From: Nemophila menziesii
Taxonomy: Eukaryota; Streptophyta; Magnoliopsida; Boraginales; Hydrophyllaceae
Reading direction: 5' to 3'
DNA length: 64,000 nt
Assembly (NCBI GenBank): GCA_029959085.1
Contig: JARWIR010000093.1
Location: forward strand, 1,240,001 to 1,304,000
Shown: one piece after another, positions 43,315-54,330 of the stretch
Layout: every line of letters starts with the position of its first letter
Position numbering within the stretch: the first letter of the stretch is position 1
Made by a program: the position numbers and the translations under genes
The notes under the pieces: model-generated
The model's input: the letters and a program-made list of their open reading frames with translations, nothing else
What the model was told of the DNA's origin: nothing
Databases searched by the model: none

Positions 43315-44898
43315 TGGTGGTCCTTTGTGTGTTCTAAAATAAATGTAAATAATAATCGAACCACAACCGCAAGTGTACGGTTGTCCCAAGTAGTAATTCT
43401 GATAAATCAGATTCGTTCCAAGGACGGAATGGTTGATCACAATGTTTAGCAAGTAGTGATTGATGCACTTATGAAAATAAAAGACAATAATATATTTGTT
43501 TGGTTTTTGTATTAATTCTAATGAATGAAAGACAAATATTAAAATACAAATAAAAGCTAAGACGCAAGTAAATAAAAGTGATACGCAAGTAAGAGCAGGT
43601 AGTACTTGAGAGGCGCAAGGGTTTACCTAACTATCATTCATTTCATACATTGTTTAAGGGACAAATCGGTAAATTTGTATTGGTCGGGATTCTAAAATCT
43701 CCTTACCCCCGTCAGGGTGGACTAAGGAGCAACTCTCAAATGCTACAAACCCCGTCAGGGTGATTATAGTCCACTCTCAAGTGTTTAAGTTCAAATTACC
43801 CAATAGGCCATAGGTTTAATTAAGCTCGTCAGAGTCAATAATTTCTAACCTACATTCATTAACTAGTTCGGTACCTAAACCCCCCGTCAAGGTGATCCAA
43901 TCGCCACTAATTGGAATAGCCTAGATACTAAGACCTATGATTGGTTAATTACGTCAATTATAGTAGATAAAGCGCAAATTAAAGAAAAATACAATTCACC
44001 CAATTTGATTTAAATAATAATAATCCCAAATCCAAATGTATAAAACGAAATCAAATTGGGATTAACCCATTATGCGTTCTCAAGCACTAAATTAGTTTAG
44101 CTCATAATAATTGAAAAGATAAAAACTAAAGAAATAAATAGGTTCAACATGTTTTACAGAATAAAATAGAAGAACCTAATTACGGAATTGAATTGGCTGA
44201 GAAGTGGAGATATAGACCGTCTCCAGCTCTTGCTTCTTCTCTTCCTGCCTCTAGCTTCTTCTCTGGTGTCTGACTCTTAAGCGTATGTTGTATTATGAAA
44301 AAGATATGAAGTGTCTGTGAAAATAGAGGTCTAAAGCCCTTTTATAATGTTAAAAACGGATTAGGGCTTGGACTTAGGAATAAATCAATAATTAAATGTC
44401 CAAGCCCAAATTCTAAGCCCAAAATCCCGTAACTGCTGATACACCTTCACTAAAACGGCTTTTCCCGATGCGTTACAACTCCGATTGACCTCATTCCAGT
44501 TGCTAAAGTTCCGTAACTCGATAAGGAATGTTTTCTCTTCAAAGGTCAGCGGCTAAATCATCTCTTAAGCACCTCGAAATCAGCAATCTATAGCCTGGAA
44601 AATGGATTTTCAGCTCTAAAAATAATATCTTCGGGATTTATCTTCAAGTCTTGACTCTATATCGCGATCTTTGACTTCCTCCTTGGATTCCTCTTCTAGC
44701 TAACATCTAAAACCTGTAAAATCTTCACTAAAAATACCAATATTACGCGCAAAAGCTTAATAAATCAAAAATGCCAGAAATAAAAGAGGAAAATCATATT
44801 ATTGCATATTTAGTCCAAAAGTCTATCTAAATAGTCAAATAAACACCAAAAATTATGTCTCCTAAGGGTCGAAAATAAGAACAATTAAGGAGACATCA
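43315..44898 (-). repeat. 3' LTR of the Gypsy element
   Basis: Plus-strand order TGGTGGTCCTTTG to GGAGACATCA; 1584 bp, the same length as its partner. Confidence 0.9.
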
Positions 44899-44914
44899 AG
44901 ACCCCCAACTCAAA
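44899..44914 (-). promoter_or_regulatory. Polypurine tract of the Gypsy element
   Basis: On the minus strand TTTGAGTTGGGGGTCT directly precedes the 3' LTR. The related copy at 61.4 kb has TTTGAGTTGGGACTCT at the same position. Confidence 0.75.
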
Positions 44915-46779
44915 CCTTTGTCGTCCCGACAAAGCAAAACTAAACAAAACAAGGGGTAGAAGTAGATGCAAGAGAAAATAGAAGCTAGCAAATAAACCCT
45001 AAAGCAATGCTAAAGATAAATCTCATATAGAAAACATTAAGAACTAACATATACATACACTAATCATGCAACATCAAACATAAATAATCTCAATCATAAA
45101 ATTAAAGTCGCAATGCTTGAAGGTTACACTTGTACTCATCTCTGTATGATAGCTATAGGGTGGTCATTAATCATAAATCGCTTTGAATGTTCCACCTAAA
45201 TATTCCCTATCAACAGAATTATAAATTCACTATGTACTTTAGAATCAAGAGGTCTTTACGGTTTTAATATTGGCTTAAGGACGGTGTGGATGTATATTTG
45301 GTAAATTTGAAGTGAGCTTTTGGCTCTCTCCTCACTTACCATCAACAATGTCCTCGAGCTTGAGTTTACGCTCAAAAATGTTCTCACTCACCCAATTGAC
45401 GCGCTAATGTTGCGTCCCCATGTCAACCCAATTAAAACTAAGATGATTTCCAAAAAATATTCCACTTTGCCGGTTTATTTTATTCTTTCTTTTTATTTTC
45501 TTTTTCATTTTTTTTTTTTTTTTTTTTTGTACAAGATACCCATGACCATCATTTTGATGTGAAAAGTCATGTCTCTTATAATTTTTTTTTTTTCTTTTTC
45601 TCTATTTTCTTTTCAAATCCCGGCAAAGGGTTACAAATAATAATATCATCTACATTTTTGTGCCTCAATACAAACACATATAATCCCTTCCCAATGTAAA
45701 TTCCCAAATGCGGACCCTCCACCCCAAACTCAAGCTCGAGACAAGTCTCAGGGTTGTGATTCAAGTGCGGGTCATTTGGTCATGCCTAATAATCTAAAGG
45801 ATAATGGGCTTATATCGTGGCTACAAAAGAAAAGGCTTAAGGCTCAAAATTGGGCTAAGACGGATAAAATTATAATATTAGGGATAGCAAGCTAAAAGGA
45901 TTCAAATGGCTAACAAAGAACTGCCCCTATCATTTTCCTAAGTACATAGCTTGTCTTTAGTTCATATCTAGGTGGGTTCTCTACTAATTAAGATTTCACG
46001 TTCTACACACCAAACATATTCCTTAAGTACAAGCTTACTTCATTTGCATTGTTCATTAATTTTTTCCTATTAATTACCTATGTTCGCATGCAATTGTAAG
46101 TGCGTTCTATATCAATCCCTAAAGTCCACTATTTACTATCATTGATTCATCAAGAGTATGCTTAAAAGGGTCATTTAAAATCTTCTACAGTCAAACGCAA
46201 CTCCTAATTATTTTATTGAAAACAATTAAAACAAATAAACACATAAAAACTGGGATGAGGCAACGAACCCCACCCCAAACTCAAAAATGAGTCGTGTCCC
46301 CACGACTCGAAAAGACTCAAAGCAATAAAATAATTTACACTAAATGAGAAGGGAAAGAAAACGTATCTGAACCAGCGCGAGGCTGGTGTCGGTGTTGCGT
46401 CCAAGTTGAGGTTTTGAATTCTTCTTCATCAATGTTTGCGTTTAAAGTGTTCTTCATTACCTCGAACTTCTTCAAATTTCCCACGTTTTCATTTATTACT
46501 TGCCCTCTAAGCATCATCTCTTCTAAGAAAATCTTCCTCAATACCCAATTCTCTTTCTTCACCATGTTCTTCGTACCTTTTCCTAACCTTCATGGTCATC
46601 TCCGATGACCCCAAACTCAAAGCTTCAAGACCCTCAAAAGGTTTGGATAAAATTGTGATTTTAGTGTTCTTGAAGGTTTGGGTTTGAATTATGGATTAAT
46701 TTTAGCTTTGGTGAAAGAAAACTTCGGATTAAAGTGTGAAGCTTTGGTATTTTGGAAGTTTAATGGTTTGGTTGTGATC
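44915..46779 (-). other. 3' non-coding region of the Gypsy element
   Basis: No env-like or other ORF is supported. A box reading on the minus strand GAGCTTGAGTTTGGGGTGG (about 45715-45735) and another, TAGCCACGATATAAGCC (about 45810), recur in the copy at 60.4-60.6 kb, so this region is conserved in the family. Two long T runs lie at 45508-45528 and 45579-45591. Confidence 0.6.
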
Positions 46780-46929
46780 TTGGATGATGTTTAGAGGGAA
46801 GGATTGGTGGTATGATGTTGTTTTGATGATGATTTTAGGAGTGGCAGGAGGCGAGAATTCGGATTATAGGGTTTGGCTTGGAAAGGATGCAAAAAAACTA
46901 GGTTTAATGAAGTTAAAACCGCCTCTCGT

Positions 46930-47004
46930 AACAGCTGGCCGGTATGCCTTCGGATTCGCCGGTATACCGGCCGATCCGCCGGTATGCCTGCCGAGAGGTC
47001 GGCG

Positions 47005-47042
<38 letters not shown>

Positions 47043-47375
47043 TCTGACGCAAGCCTCTTGCGTCGTCGCTGACGCAGTGATCAGAAATTCCAGCTTCTTC
47101 GGCCGGCTAGCCGGCGGATACGCCGGCATGCCGGCGGATACGCGATGGCGCATTTCGAGACGCAGCAACCTTGCGTCGTCGCTGACGCAAGGACCAGAAA
47201 CTCCTTCCTCTTTGGCCGGCTAGCCGGCGGATTCGCCGGCATGCCGGTGGATTTCTCGCTGGCGCGAATGGTGACGCAGCAATGCTGCGTCATCGCTGAC
47301 GCAATGGTCAGAGAGTTTGGGGGTCTTCAGCGTTTTGGCCGGTATGCCTGCGTATCGGCCGGCTAGCCGGTCAAA
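46930..47375. repeat. GC-rich palindromic repeat block in the Gypsy 3' region
   Basis: Units of about 114 bases carry GGCCGGCTAGCCGGCGGAT, CGCCGGCATGCCGGCGG and TTGCGTCGTCGCTGACGCA in turn; full units start near 47101 and 47215 and partial ones near 46936 and 47335. The cores are near-perfect palindromes able to form hairpins. A T run of 33 bases (47007-47039) interrupts the block. It is not coding in a consistent frame. Confidence 0.8.
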
Positions 47376-47604
47376 CCTGCTGTTGACTCCATAATTTTTC
47401 GTTTTCTCCTCGTTTTGACCCCAAACTCATGACCATTATCCCCCTGAAATCATCAAAAACAAACACCCTTCCTCATTTCTCACTAATAAACACTAAATTA
47501 ACGAAAATCAAACTACTTTAAACTACGAAATTGAAATACTTAAACTAATATACAAGAAATGGCTTTTGTTTAACGTCGTTAAGCTCGACGGGTTACCTCA
47601 TTCT

Positions 47605-50415
47605 CTAGTCATTGACATAACCTCCCCAGCAGTGAGTGAGGTTGTCAATAGTTGCAACTCGAAATTTGCATCCCTTAGCTTTTATTCCAACTAACTTATC
47701 TGAGATAACTTTTGCAACCACGAATGGTCCGAGCCAAGAGCTTTTTGATTCACACGTCTTTGGAGGAGGTTTAGTTTTTTTCATAGCAACTTCTTCGCCT
47801 ATTTTAAACTCCTTTTTCTTCCTTTCCTTCTTAGGTTCCTTTGGAACTTTCGTGACACGTGTTTTCTCTTTCTTCTTCGCATGATTGAGTGGTGGATTTC
47901 TCTTAGGATTTGGAGGAACTTTGATCGGTGGTTTCTTTCTTAGTTCTTTTTCCTCCACCCCTAAGGTTTCCACCACATTGATTGGCTCTTTTCTTACCGG
48001 TTCCATTACATCTACACGAAAACATTCTTCATTGGAATCCGGAAACTTCATAGGTCTAAACACATTAAACTTCATCTCCTCGTCTTGGATTCTCATGATC
48101 ATTTCGCCGTTTTCTACATCAATCAAAGTACGCCCCGTGGCTAGGAATGGTCTTCCAAAAATGATGGGGACATTCCTATCCGCGTCGTAATCAAGTATAA
48201 CGAAATCAGCGGGAAAAATTAACGTACCTGCCTTAACGAGGACATCTTCAATTCGGCCTTCCGGATGTGCAAGAGATCGATCCGCCATTTGCAAGACCAT
48301 AGAAGTGGGTCTTGCTTTAATATTAAGCTTATCAAAGATAGATTTGGGCATAAGATTTATGCTTGCACCCAAATCACATAGTGCCTTACCTCTCCACTCA
48401 TTACCAATAGATATCGGAATTGTAAAGCTCCCAGGATCAACTAACTTTGGAGGTAATTTACCTTGACAAATGGCACTACATTCTTCAGGAAGACCAATCA
48501 TCTCATTATCACAATACGGCCTTTTGTTGGTGAGGGCTCTTTTCAGAAACTTAGCATACTTGGGTACATCTCTAATAGCTTCTAACAACGGAATATTTAT
48601 GCTAAGACCTCTTACCTTGTTAAAGAATTTTTGATAATCAGCCATATCACCCTTCTTCTGAACTCTTGATGGAAATGGTGGAGGAGGACGGCTTATTAGA
48701 GTATCATCTTTCTTCTTCGGAATTTCATTAGGCCTCTCCACTTCTTCTACTTCAACTTCTTTATCTTCAATCACCACCTCTTTTTCTTTTCTAACTTCTT
48801 TTTCTTTCATAATCGGAAAAGGAGGTGGAGGAAGGTTCTTACCACTTCTGAGAGTAATAGCTTTACAATCTTCGATTTGGATTGGATTCTCAGTATCGCT
48901 AGGAAGTTGTCCTTGTGGACGTTGATTCAACAGTTTATTAATTTGACTTAGCTGATCCTGGAATATCTTCATATTTGCTTCAACTACGTTTTGACGTTCC
49001 CATGCTGCGTTTTGACGTTCCATAGCTTGTGTCTGAAGAGCGATTAAACTTTCAACTGTTTTCTGAAGGGTAACTCCTTCTTGTGGATGGGCAGGTAAGG
49101 CTTTCTGATTCATTGTGTCATCATAATTGTCTTGAGGAGCTTGTCTCTGAACATAATTTTGATTTTGTCCTCCTTGATAATTGTTGTGTGGTCTTGGATT
49201 GTAGTTGTTACCTTGGGGACGCGGTTGATACGCATAAGTAGGATTTGCTGCTCCATCAGGATTTGAGTATTGAAACCCCGGATGGTTTCTGTTAGGCTGA
49301 TATCCATTACCACTTGAATTAAAGTTACCTCTATTGGACACGAACATCACGGATTCTTGATTATTTTGACAATTTTCCCAACTATGATCATTGACACCGC
49401 AATACTCACATCCATATATCTCTTGTGCAACCTTTACCTCAACTCTTTTGTTCGAAAAACCTTCTTTCACGGCTAGAGTAAGTTGTCTCAGTTGTTGTTC
49501 TAGTGTGGTTTGAAGCTTTGTCTCTAGCGTAGCAAACTTTTCTTCGATATTAACATTATTGACTCCTCCTCTAACTGGTGTTCTTACTGAACTCCACCCA
49601 ACTTCATTCTTGACTGTTCTCTCTAAGATGATCTTTGCATGAGCGGGTTGAACTTGAAGAAAACCTGCACCACATAGCATATCCAATTTCTCTCTTGAAG
49701 TCCCATCAAGGCCTCTATAAAATATTTTTAATTGTTGTTGTTCTGAAAAGCCATGATTGGGGACTCTACGTAAGCACATCTGAAATCTTGTCCAACTCTT
49801 ACCCACAGTTTCATCGTATTCTTGACGGAAATTAGTCAACTCTAATTCAACATCTAATCTCATATTACTCGGATAATACCTGTCGAAGAACGCAGCTTCT
49901 AATTGATCCCAATTGGTTATTTGTGTCGGATCTTGTGTATCATGCCATTCGCTTGCTCCATCAATAACAAAAAATTTAAACACAGCGTAGTACATCTGTT
50001 CTTTTGAAACTCCTTGTGTGATGTAAGAATCACATATCTGTTTGAATTTCTGTATCGCTCTAAGAGGATCTTCTCCAACTCTACCACGAAAATTTCCAAA
50101 GTTTTGGAATTGAGCTATCATACCCGGATCTGGACGAAACTTCGGAACATTTATATCTGGAGCACCTACTCCTATAGCAGGGGCACGGAATGGGACTTCT
50201 CGTGGGCCATTAGTAAACCAAGGATCTTGATTCATCACGATTTGAGCTTGTCCGTTATTGTTCTGAATATTAACGTTCTCCATTTGGTGAATTAATTCTT
50301 CTACTTCTAAGGATTCTTGTTCTTTCCTTCTCTTGTTAGCAAGTCTGATTAATGATTCTGGATTATTAAGGATCGGAGGTGTTGGCTCTAGATCCTTAAA
50401 GAGTCTCCTTCGCAT
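47605..50415 (-). CDS. Gag-protease polyprotein with a fused pol C-terminus, 936 aa
   Basis: Gag forms the particle, the aspartic protease would process it. Visible parts: N-terminus MRRRLFKDLEP; Retrotrans_gag domain at about residues 105-230 (EWHDTQDPTQITNWDQLEAA, FFDRYYPSNMR, LKIFYRGLD); a CX2CX4HX4C zinc knuckle CEYCGVNDHSWENC near 340; Gln/Asn/Pro-rich linker; Lys/Glu/Pro segment; an Athila-type protease fold with ALCDLGASINLMP (catalytic DLGAS in place of DTGAS/DSGAS) and PIIFGRPFLATG. After a Lys/Pro-rich stretch the frame ends in SSWLGPFVVAKVISD and GCKFRVATIDNLTHCWG, which resembles the end of an Athila pol, beyond integrase. So RT, RNase H and integrase were removed in frame. The start lies about 120 bases after the primer site. 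Intact despite the loss, in keeping with selection for, or recent origin of, a Gag donor. Confidence 0.85.
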   Translation of the reverse strand: MRRRLFKDLEPTPPILNNPESLIRLANKRRKEQESLEVEELIHQMENVNIQNNNGQAQIVMNQDPWFTNGPREVPFRAPAIGVGAPDINVPKFRPDPGMIAQFQNFGNFRGRVGEDPLRAIQKFKQICDSYITQGVSKEQMYYAVFKFFVIDGASEWHDTQDPTQITNWDQLEAAFFDRYYPSNMRLDVELELTNFRQEYDETVGKSWTRFQMCLRRVPNHGFSEQQQLKIFYRGLDGTSREKLDMLCGAGFLQVQPAHAKIILERTVKNEVGWSSVRTPVRGGVNNVNIEEKFATLETKLQTTLEQQLRQLTLAVKEGFSNKRVEVKVAQEIYGCEYCGVNDHSWENCQNNQESVMFVSNRGNFNSSGNGYQPNRNHPGFQYSNPDGAANPTYAYQPRPQGNNYNPRPHNNYQGGQNQNYVQRQAPQDNYDDTMNQKALPAHPQEGVTLQKTVESLIALQTQAMERQNAAWERQNVVEANMKIFQDQLSQINKLLNQRPQGQLPSDTENPIQIEDCKAITLRSGKNLPPPPFPIMKEKEVRKEKEVVIEDKEVEVEEVERPNEIPKKKDDTLISRPPPPFPSRVQKKGDMADYQKFFNKVRGLSINIPLLEAIRDVPKYAKFLKRALTNKRPYCDNEMIGLPEECSAICQGKLPPKLVDPGSFTIPISIGNEWRGKALCDLGASINLMPKSIFDKLNIKARPTSMVLQMADRSLAHPEGRIEDVLVKAGTLIFPADFVILDYDADRNVPIIFGRPFLATGRTLIDVENGEMIMRIQDEEMKFNVFRPMKFPDSNEECFRVDVMEPVRKEPINVVETLGVEEKELRKKPPIKVPPNPKRNPPLNHAKKKEKTRVTKVPKEPKKERKKKEFKIGEEVAMKKTKPPPKTCESKSSWLGPFVVAKVISDKLVGIKAKGCKFRVATIDNLTHCWGGYVND

Positions 50416-50533
50416 ACACCAAACTTAAAAACCTGAGAAACTAAACAAGCAAAAAGCGTAAAACTGATAAAAACAAAAATAAAAATAAATGCAACTATCA
50501 CTAAAGGATAAACACCGTGGTCACACGCTACCG

Positions 50534-50551
50534 TCCCCGGCAGCGGCGCCA
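50534..50551 (-). promoter_or_regulatory. Primer binding site of the Gypsy element
   Basis: On the minus strand TGGCGCCGCTGCCGGGGA, six bases from the 5' LTR; this is the primer site commonly seen in plant Athila/Tat elements. Confidence 0.85.
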
Positions 50552-50557
50552 AAAACT

Positions 50558-52141
50558 TGGTGGTCCTTTGTGTGTTCTAAAATAAATGTAAATAATAATC
50601 GAACCACAACCGCAAGTGTACGGTTGTCCCAAGTAGTAATTCTGATAAATCAGATTCGTTCCAAGGACGGAATGGTTGATCACAATGTTTAGCAAGTAGT
50701 GATTGATGCACTTATGAAAATAAAAGACAATAATATATTTGTTTGGTTTTTGTATTAATTCTAATGAATGAAAGACAAATATTAAAATACAAATAAAAGC
50801 TAAGACGCAAGTAAATAAAAGTGATACGCAAGTAAGAGCAGGTAGTACTTGAGAGGCGCAAGGGTTTACCTAACTATCATTCATTTCATACATTGTTTAA
50901 GGGACAAATCGGTAAATTTGTATTGGTCGGGATTCTAAAATCTCCTTACCCCCGTCAGGGTGGACTAAGGAGCAACTCTCAAATGCTACAAACCCCGTCA
51001 GGATGATTATAGTCCACTCTCAAGTGTTTAAGTTCAAATTACCCAATAGGCCATAGGTTTAATTAAGCTCGTCAGAGTCAATAATTTCTAACCTACATTC
51101 ATTAACTAGTTCGGTACCTAAACCCCCCGTCAAGGTGATCCAATCGCCACTAATTGGAATAGCCTAGATACTAAGACCTATGATTGGTTAATTACGTCAA
51201 TTATAGTAGATAAAGCGCAAATTAAAGAAAAATACAATTCACCCAATTTGATTTAAATAATAATAATCCCAAATCCAAATGTATAAAACGAAATCAAATT
51301 GGGATTAACCCATTATGCGTTCTCAAGCACTAAATTAGTTTAGCTCATAATAATTGAAAAGATAAAAACTAAAGAAATAAATAGGTTCAACATGTTTTAC
51401 AGAATAAAATAGAAGAACCTAATTACGGAATTGAATTGGCTGAGAAGTGGAGATATAGACCGTCTCCAGCTCTTGCTTCTTCTCTTCCTGCCTCTAGCTT
51501 CTTCTCTGGTGTCTGACTCTTAAGCGTATGTTGTATTATGAAAAAGATATGAAGTGTCTGTGAAAATAGAGGTCTAAAGCCCTTTTATAATGTTAAAAAC
51601 GGATTAGGGCTTGGACTTAGGAATAAATCAATAATTAAATGTCCAAGCCCAAATTCTAAGCCCAAAATCCCGTAACTGCTGATACACCTTCACTAAAACG
51701 GCTTTTCCCGATGCGTTACAACTCCGATTGACCTCATTCCAGTTGCTAAAGTTCCGTAACTCGATAAGGAATGTTTTCTCTTCAAAGGTCAGCGGCTAAA
51801 TCATCTCTTAAGCACCTTGAAATCAGCAATCTATAGCCTGGAAAATGGATTTTCAGCTCTAAAAATAATATCTTCGGGATTTATCTTCAAGTCTTGACTC
51901 TATATCGCGATCTTTGACTTCCTCCTTGGATTCCTCTTCTAGCTAACATCTAAAACCTGTAAAATCTTCACTAAAAATACCAATATTACGCGCAAAAGCT
52001 TAATAAATCAAAAATGCCAGAAATAAAAGAGGAAAATCATATTATTGCATATTTAGTCCAAAAGTCTATCTAAATAGTCAAATAAACACAAAAAATGATG
52101 TCTCCTAAGGGTCGAAAATAAGAACAATTAAGGAGACATCA
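50558..52141 (-). repeat. 5' LTR of the Gypsy element
   Basis: 1584 bp, nearly identical to 43315-44898. On the minus strand it begins TGATGTCTCC and ends GGACCACCA. Confidence 0.9.
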
Positions 52142-52146
52142 GTGAT

Positions 52147-52270
52147 CTACCCCAGACTTTCATCTGTGTTCCAAAGGCCCTAGAGGCCGTTTAAAAGAGG
52201 TTAGGAGGCGGCTTTCACGAGAGACTCAGGGGCTTCAAAGGACTTATTTCCCTCAGCTCAGGGTGACTGC
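52147..52270. other. Unidentified segment inserted in the array, right part
   Basis: Continues 42928-43314 across the Gypsy element. No feature recognised; tandem monomers resume at about 52271. Confidence 0.35.
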
Positions 52271-53277
52271 TTGAGTTGAGGATATTGTATTATGATATAT
52301 CATAAAAGAAACGGTTCAATTGGTAGTTATATACTAATGATTTTGTATTTTTTTAGCACATGCCATTTTGTGGGATAACACTCAAACATTTTTGCCAGAT
52401 TTTATTACCGAACCAAAAATTGACGATTCTTTTTTGCTAGCTGGAGCATATTGTACTATGATATATTAGAAAATAAACGGGTCAATTTGTGGTTATATAC
52501 TTATGATTTTGTATTTTTCTTAAAACAAATCATTTTGTGGGTTAACACTCACACATTTTCCAGATTTTACTACCGAACCAAAAATTGATGATTCTTGGTT
52601 ATTAGCTTTAGGATATTGTTTTATGATATATCAGAAAAGAAACGGGTCAATTCGTGGTTATATACTTATGATTTTGTATTTTTTGAAAATATGCCATTTG
52701 TGGGTTAACAATCACACATTTTGCTAGATTTTATTAAATAACCAAAACTGACGATTCTTGGTTATTAGCTTGATGATACTGTATTATGATATATCAGAAA
52801 AGAAACAGGCGAATTCGTGGTTATATAATTATAATATATATATATATATATATTTCTTAAAACATGTCATTTTGTGGGTTAACACTCACACATTTTGCCA
52901 GATTTTATTACCGAACCAAAAATTGACGATTCTTGGTTATTATCTTGAGGATATTGTATTATGATATATCAGAAAATAAACGAGTCAATTTGTAGCTATA
53001 TACTTATTATTTTGTATTTTTTTTAAAACAGGCCATTTTGTGGATTAACACTCACACATTTTGTCAAATTTTTTTACCAAAATTTTTTTTGACGATTCTC
53101 AGTTATTAGCATGAGATATTGTATTATGATATATCAGAAAAGAAACAGGGTAATTCGTGGATATATACATATGATTTTTTTAACCGGGTCATTTTATGGG
53201 TTAACACTCAAATATTTTGCCAGATTTGATTATCGAACCAAAAATTGACGATTCTTAGTTATTAGCTTAAGGATATT
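52271..53277 (+). repeat. Tandem array of about 165-bp monomers, part 3 (about 6 copies)
   Basis: GGGTTAACACTC boxes recur near 52372, 52540, 52700, 52875, 53042 and 53198. The last monomer is cut after GGATATT by the CACTA terminus. Confidence 0.88.
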
Positions 53278-53560
53278 CACTATTAGAAACAGCAGCGAAA
53301 TTATAGCGGCACCCCGCGTTTCGACGATAAGTTTTTAGACTTAGCGACGAGTTTTGTTTAGCGATGACAAAAACGTCGTCGCAAAATAGCGGCAAGAAGA
53401 AATCGCACCTAACGTTCTAAAATGTCGTCGATAACATTTTTTTAATTTTTAATTCTTTTTAACGTTCAAAGTGTCGTCGCTATATTTGGGACAACGTTAT
53501 TCGTCGCTATTAAATTCTAATACCGACGACTCTTTTGAATTTACTGACGACACGTGTCGT
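53278..53560 (+). repeat. CACTA terminal and subterminal repeats
   Basis: At least eight copies of CGTCG-type words, for example AACGTCGTCGCAAAA, ATGTCGTCGATAA, GTGTCGTCGCTAT and ACGTGTCGTCGG, spaced 20-50 bases in both orientations. Confidence 0.75.
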
Positions 53561-54330
53561 CGGTAACCAAAAAACGTATTTAAGGAAGACAACGGGTTTT
53601 TTATCTCTCAAGACACCCAAAAACCCCAAAAAAATTCTCCGAATTTCTTTAAAAAACACAACTCAAATTTGTTTTTTTTTTCTAATTGATTCTCCAATTC
53701 ATCTTGCACCATTCCCGAGTTCATAATCAAGGTGGAGGATTATCAATATCCAATTTCATCACACAATTGAAGTTAATTTCATGAAAATTCAATTTTTTTT
53801 TTTTGGTTTGTAATTGTGTTTTATTCTTGCTATATGATTTGAATAGGTGAAGTAATACATTTTCAAGGTGGGGCATGATCATCAATCTTTAATTTCTCTA
53901 ACCAATTCAAGGTATTTTCAATAAACTTTTATACTTTCTAATTTTTTTATTTATTGGATTATACTAGTTGTTATAAGATATGATTAGGTTCATAAATAAC
54001 TTGTTTTTTGGTTGACTTGTTTATTATTATGTTGTAAATTATGCATGTGTAGTTTTATTTATATTTTTTGCTCATATATTTTTATTTGTTTAATTAATTA
54101 TATGAAATTGTTTATCTATTTATTGTGTTGTAATTTTATTCATTCAATGGTTTGTAATATTTATTCATTTAATGGGTTTATAATTTTTAGTCATTTATTG
54201 GGTTTGTACTTTTTATTATTTTATTCATTGGTTGTAATTTTTATTTATTTTATTATTTGGGCTGTAATAATAATTTATTTTATTTTCATATGAATGTAGT
54301 TGCTTAGTTATATCGTATTGTTGCTAAAAG

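Larger units (their letters stand above)
43315..52141 (-). mobile_element. Non-autonomous Gypsy (Athila-like) LTR retrotransposon
   Basis: An 8827-bp insertion with two 1584-bp LTRs and the perfect 5-bp duplication GTGAT (43310-43314 and 52142-52146). Order on the minus strand: 5' LTR (50558-52141), primer binding site, one 936-aa gag-protease ORF, a long 3' non-coding region with a GC-rich repeat block, polypurine tract, 3' LTR. RT, RNase H and the integrase core are absent; only a C-terminal pol fragment is joined to the ORF. The LTRs differ at about four places (near 43767, 44576 and 44853-44856), so insertion was recent. It depends on a full Athila-type partner. Confidence 0.88.

Noticed and set aside
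45320..46608. Several ORFs on both strands in the Gypsy 3' region, looked at as env-like
   Set aside because: None exceeds 80 codons, none has a plausible membrane-protein layout, and they are not kept in the copy at 60.4-61.4 kb.
46930..47375. Transcription terminators from the GC palindromes next to a T run
   Set aside because: Factor-independent bacterial terminators do not apply here; the block is a repeat inside a retrotransposon.
54012..54293. 93-aa hydrophobic ORF upstream of the transposase
   Set aside because: Very T-rich, Phe/Ile/Leu-only text from a low-complexity leader or intron of the CACTA element; no sign of coding.
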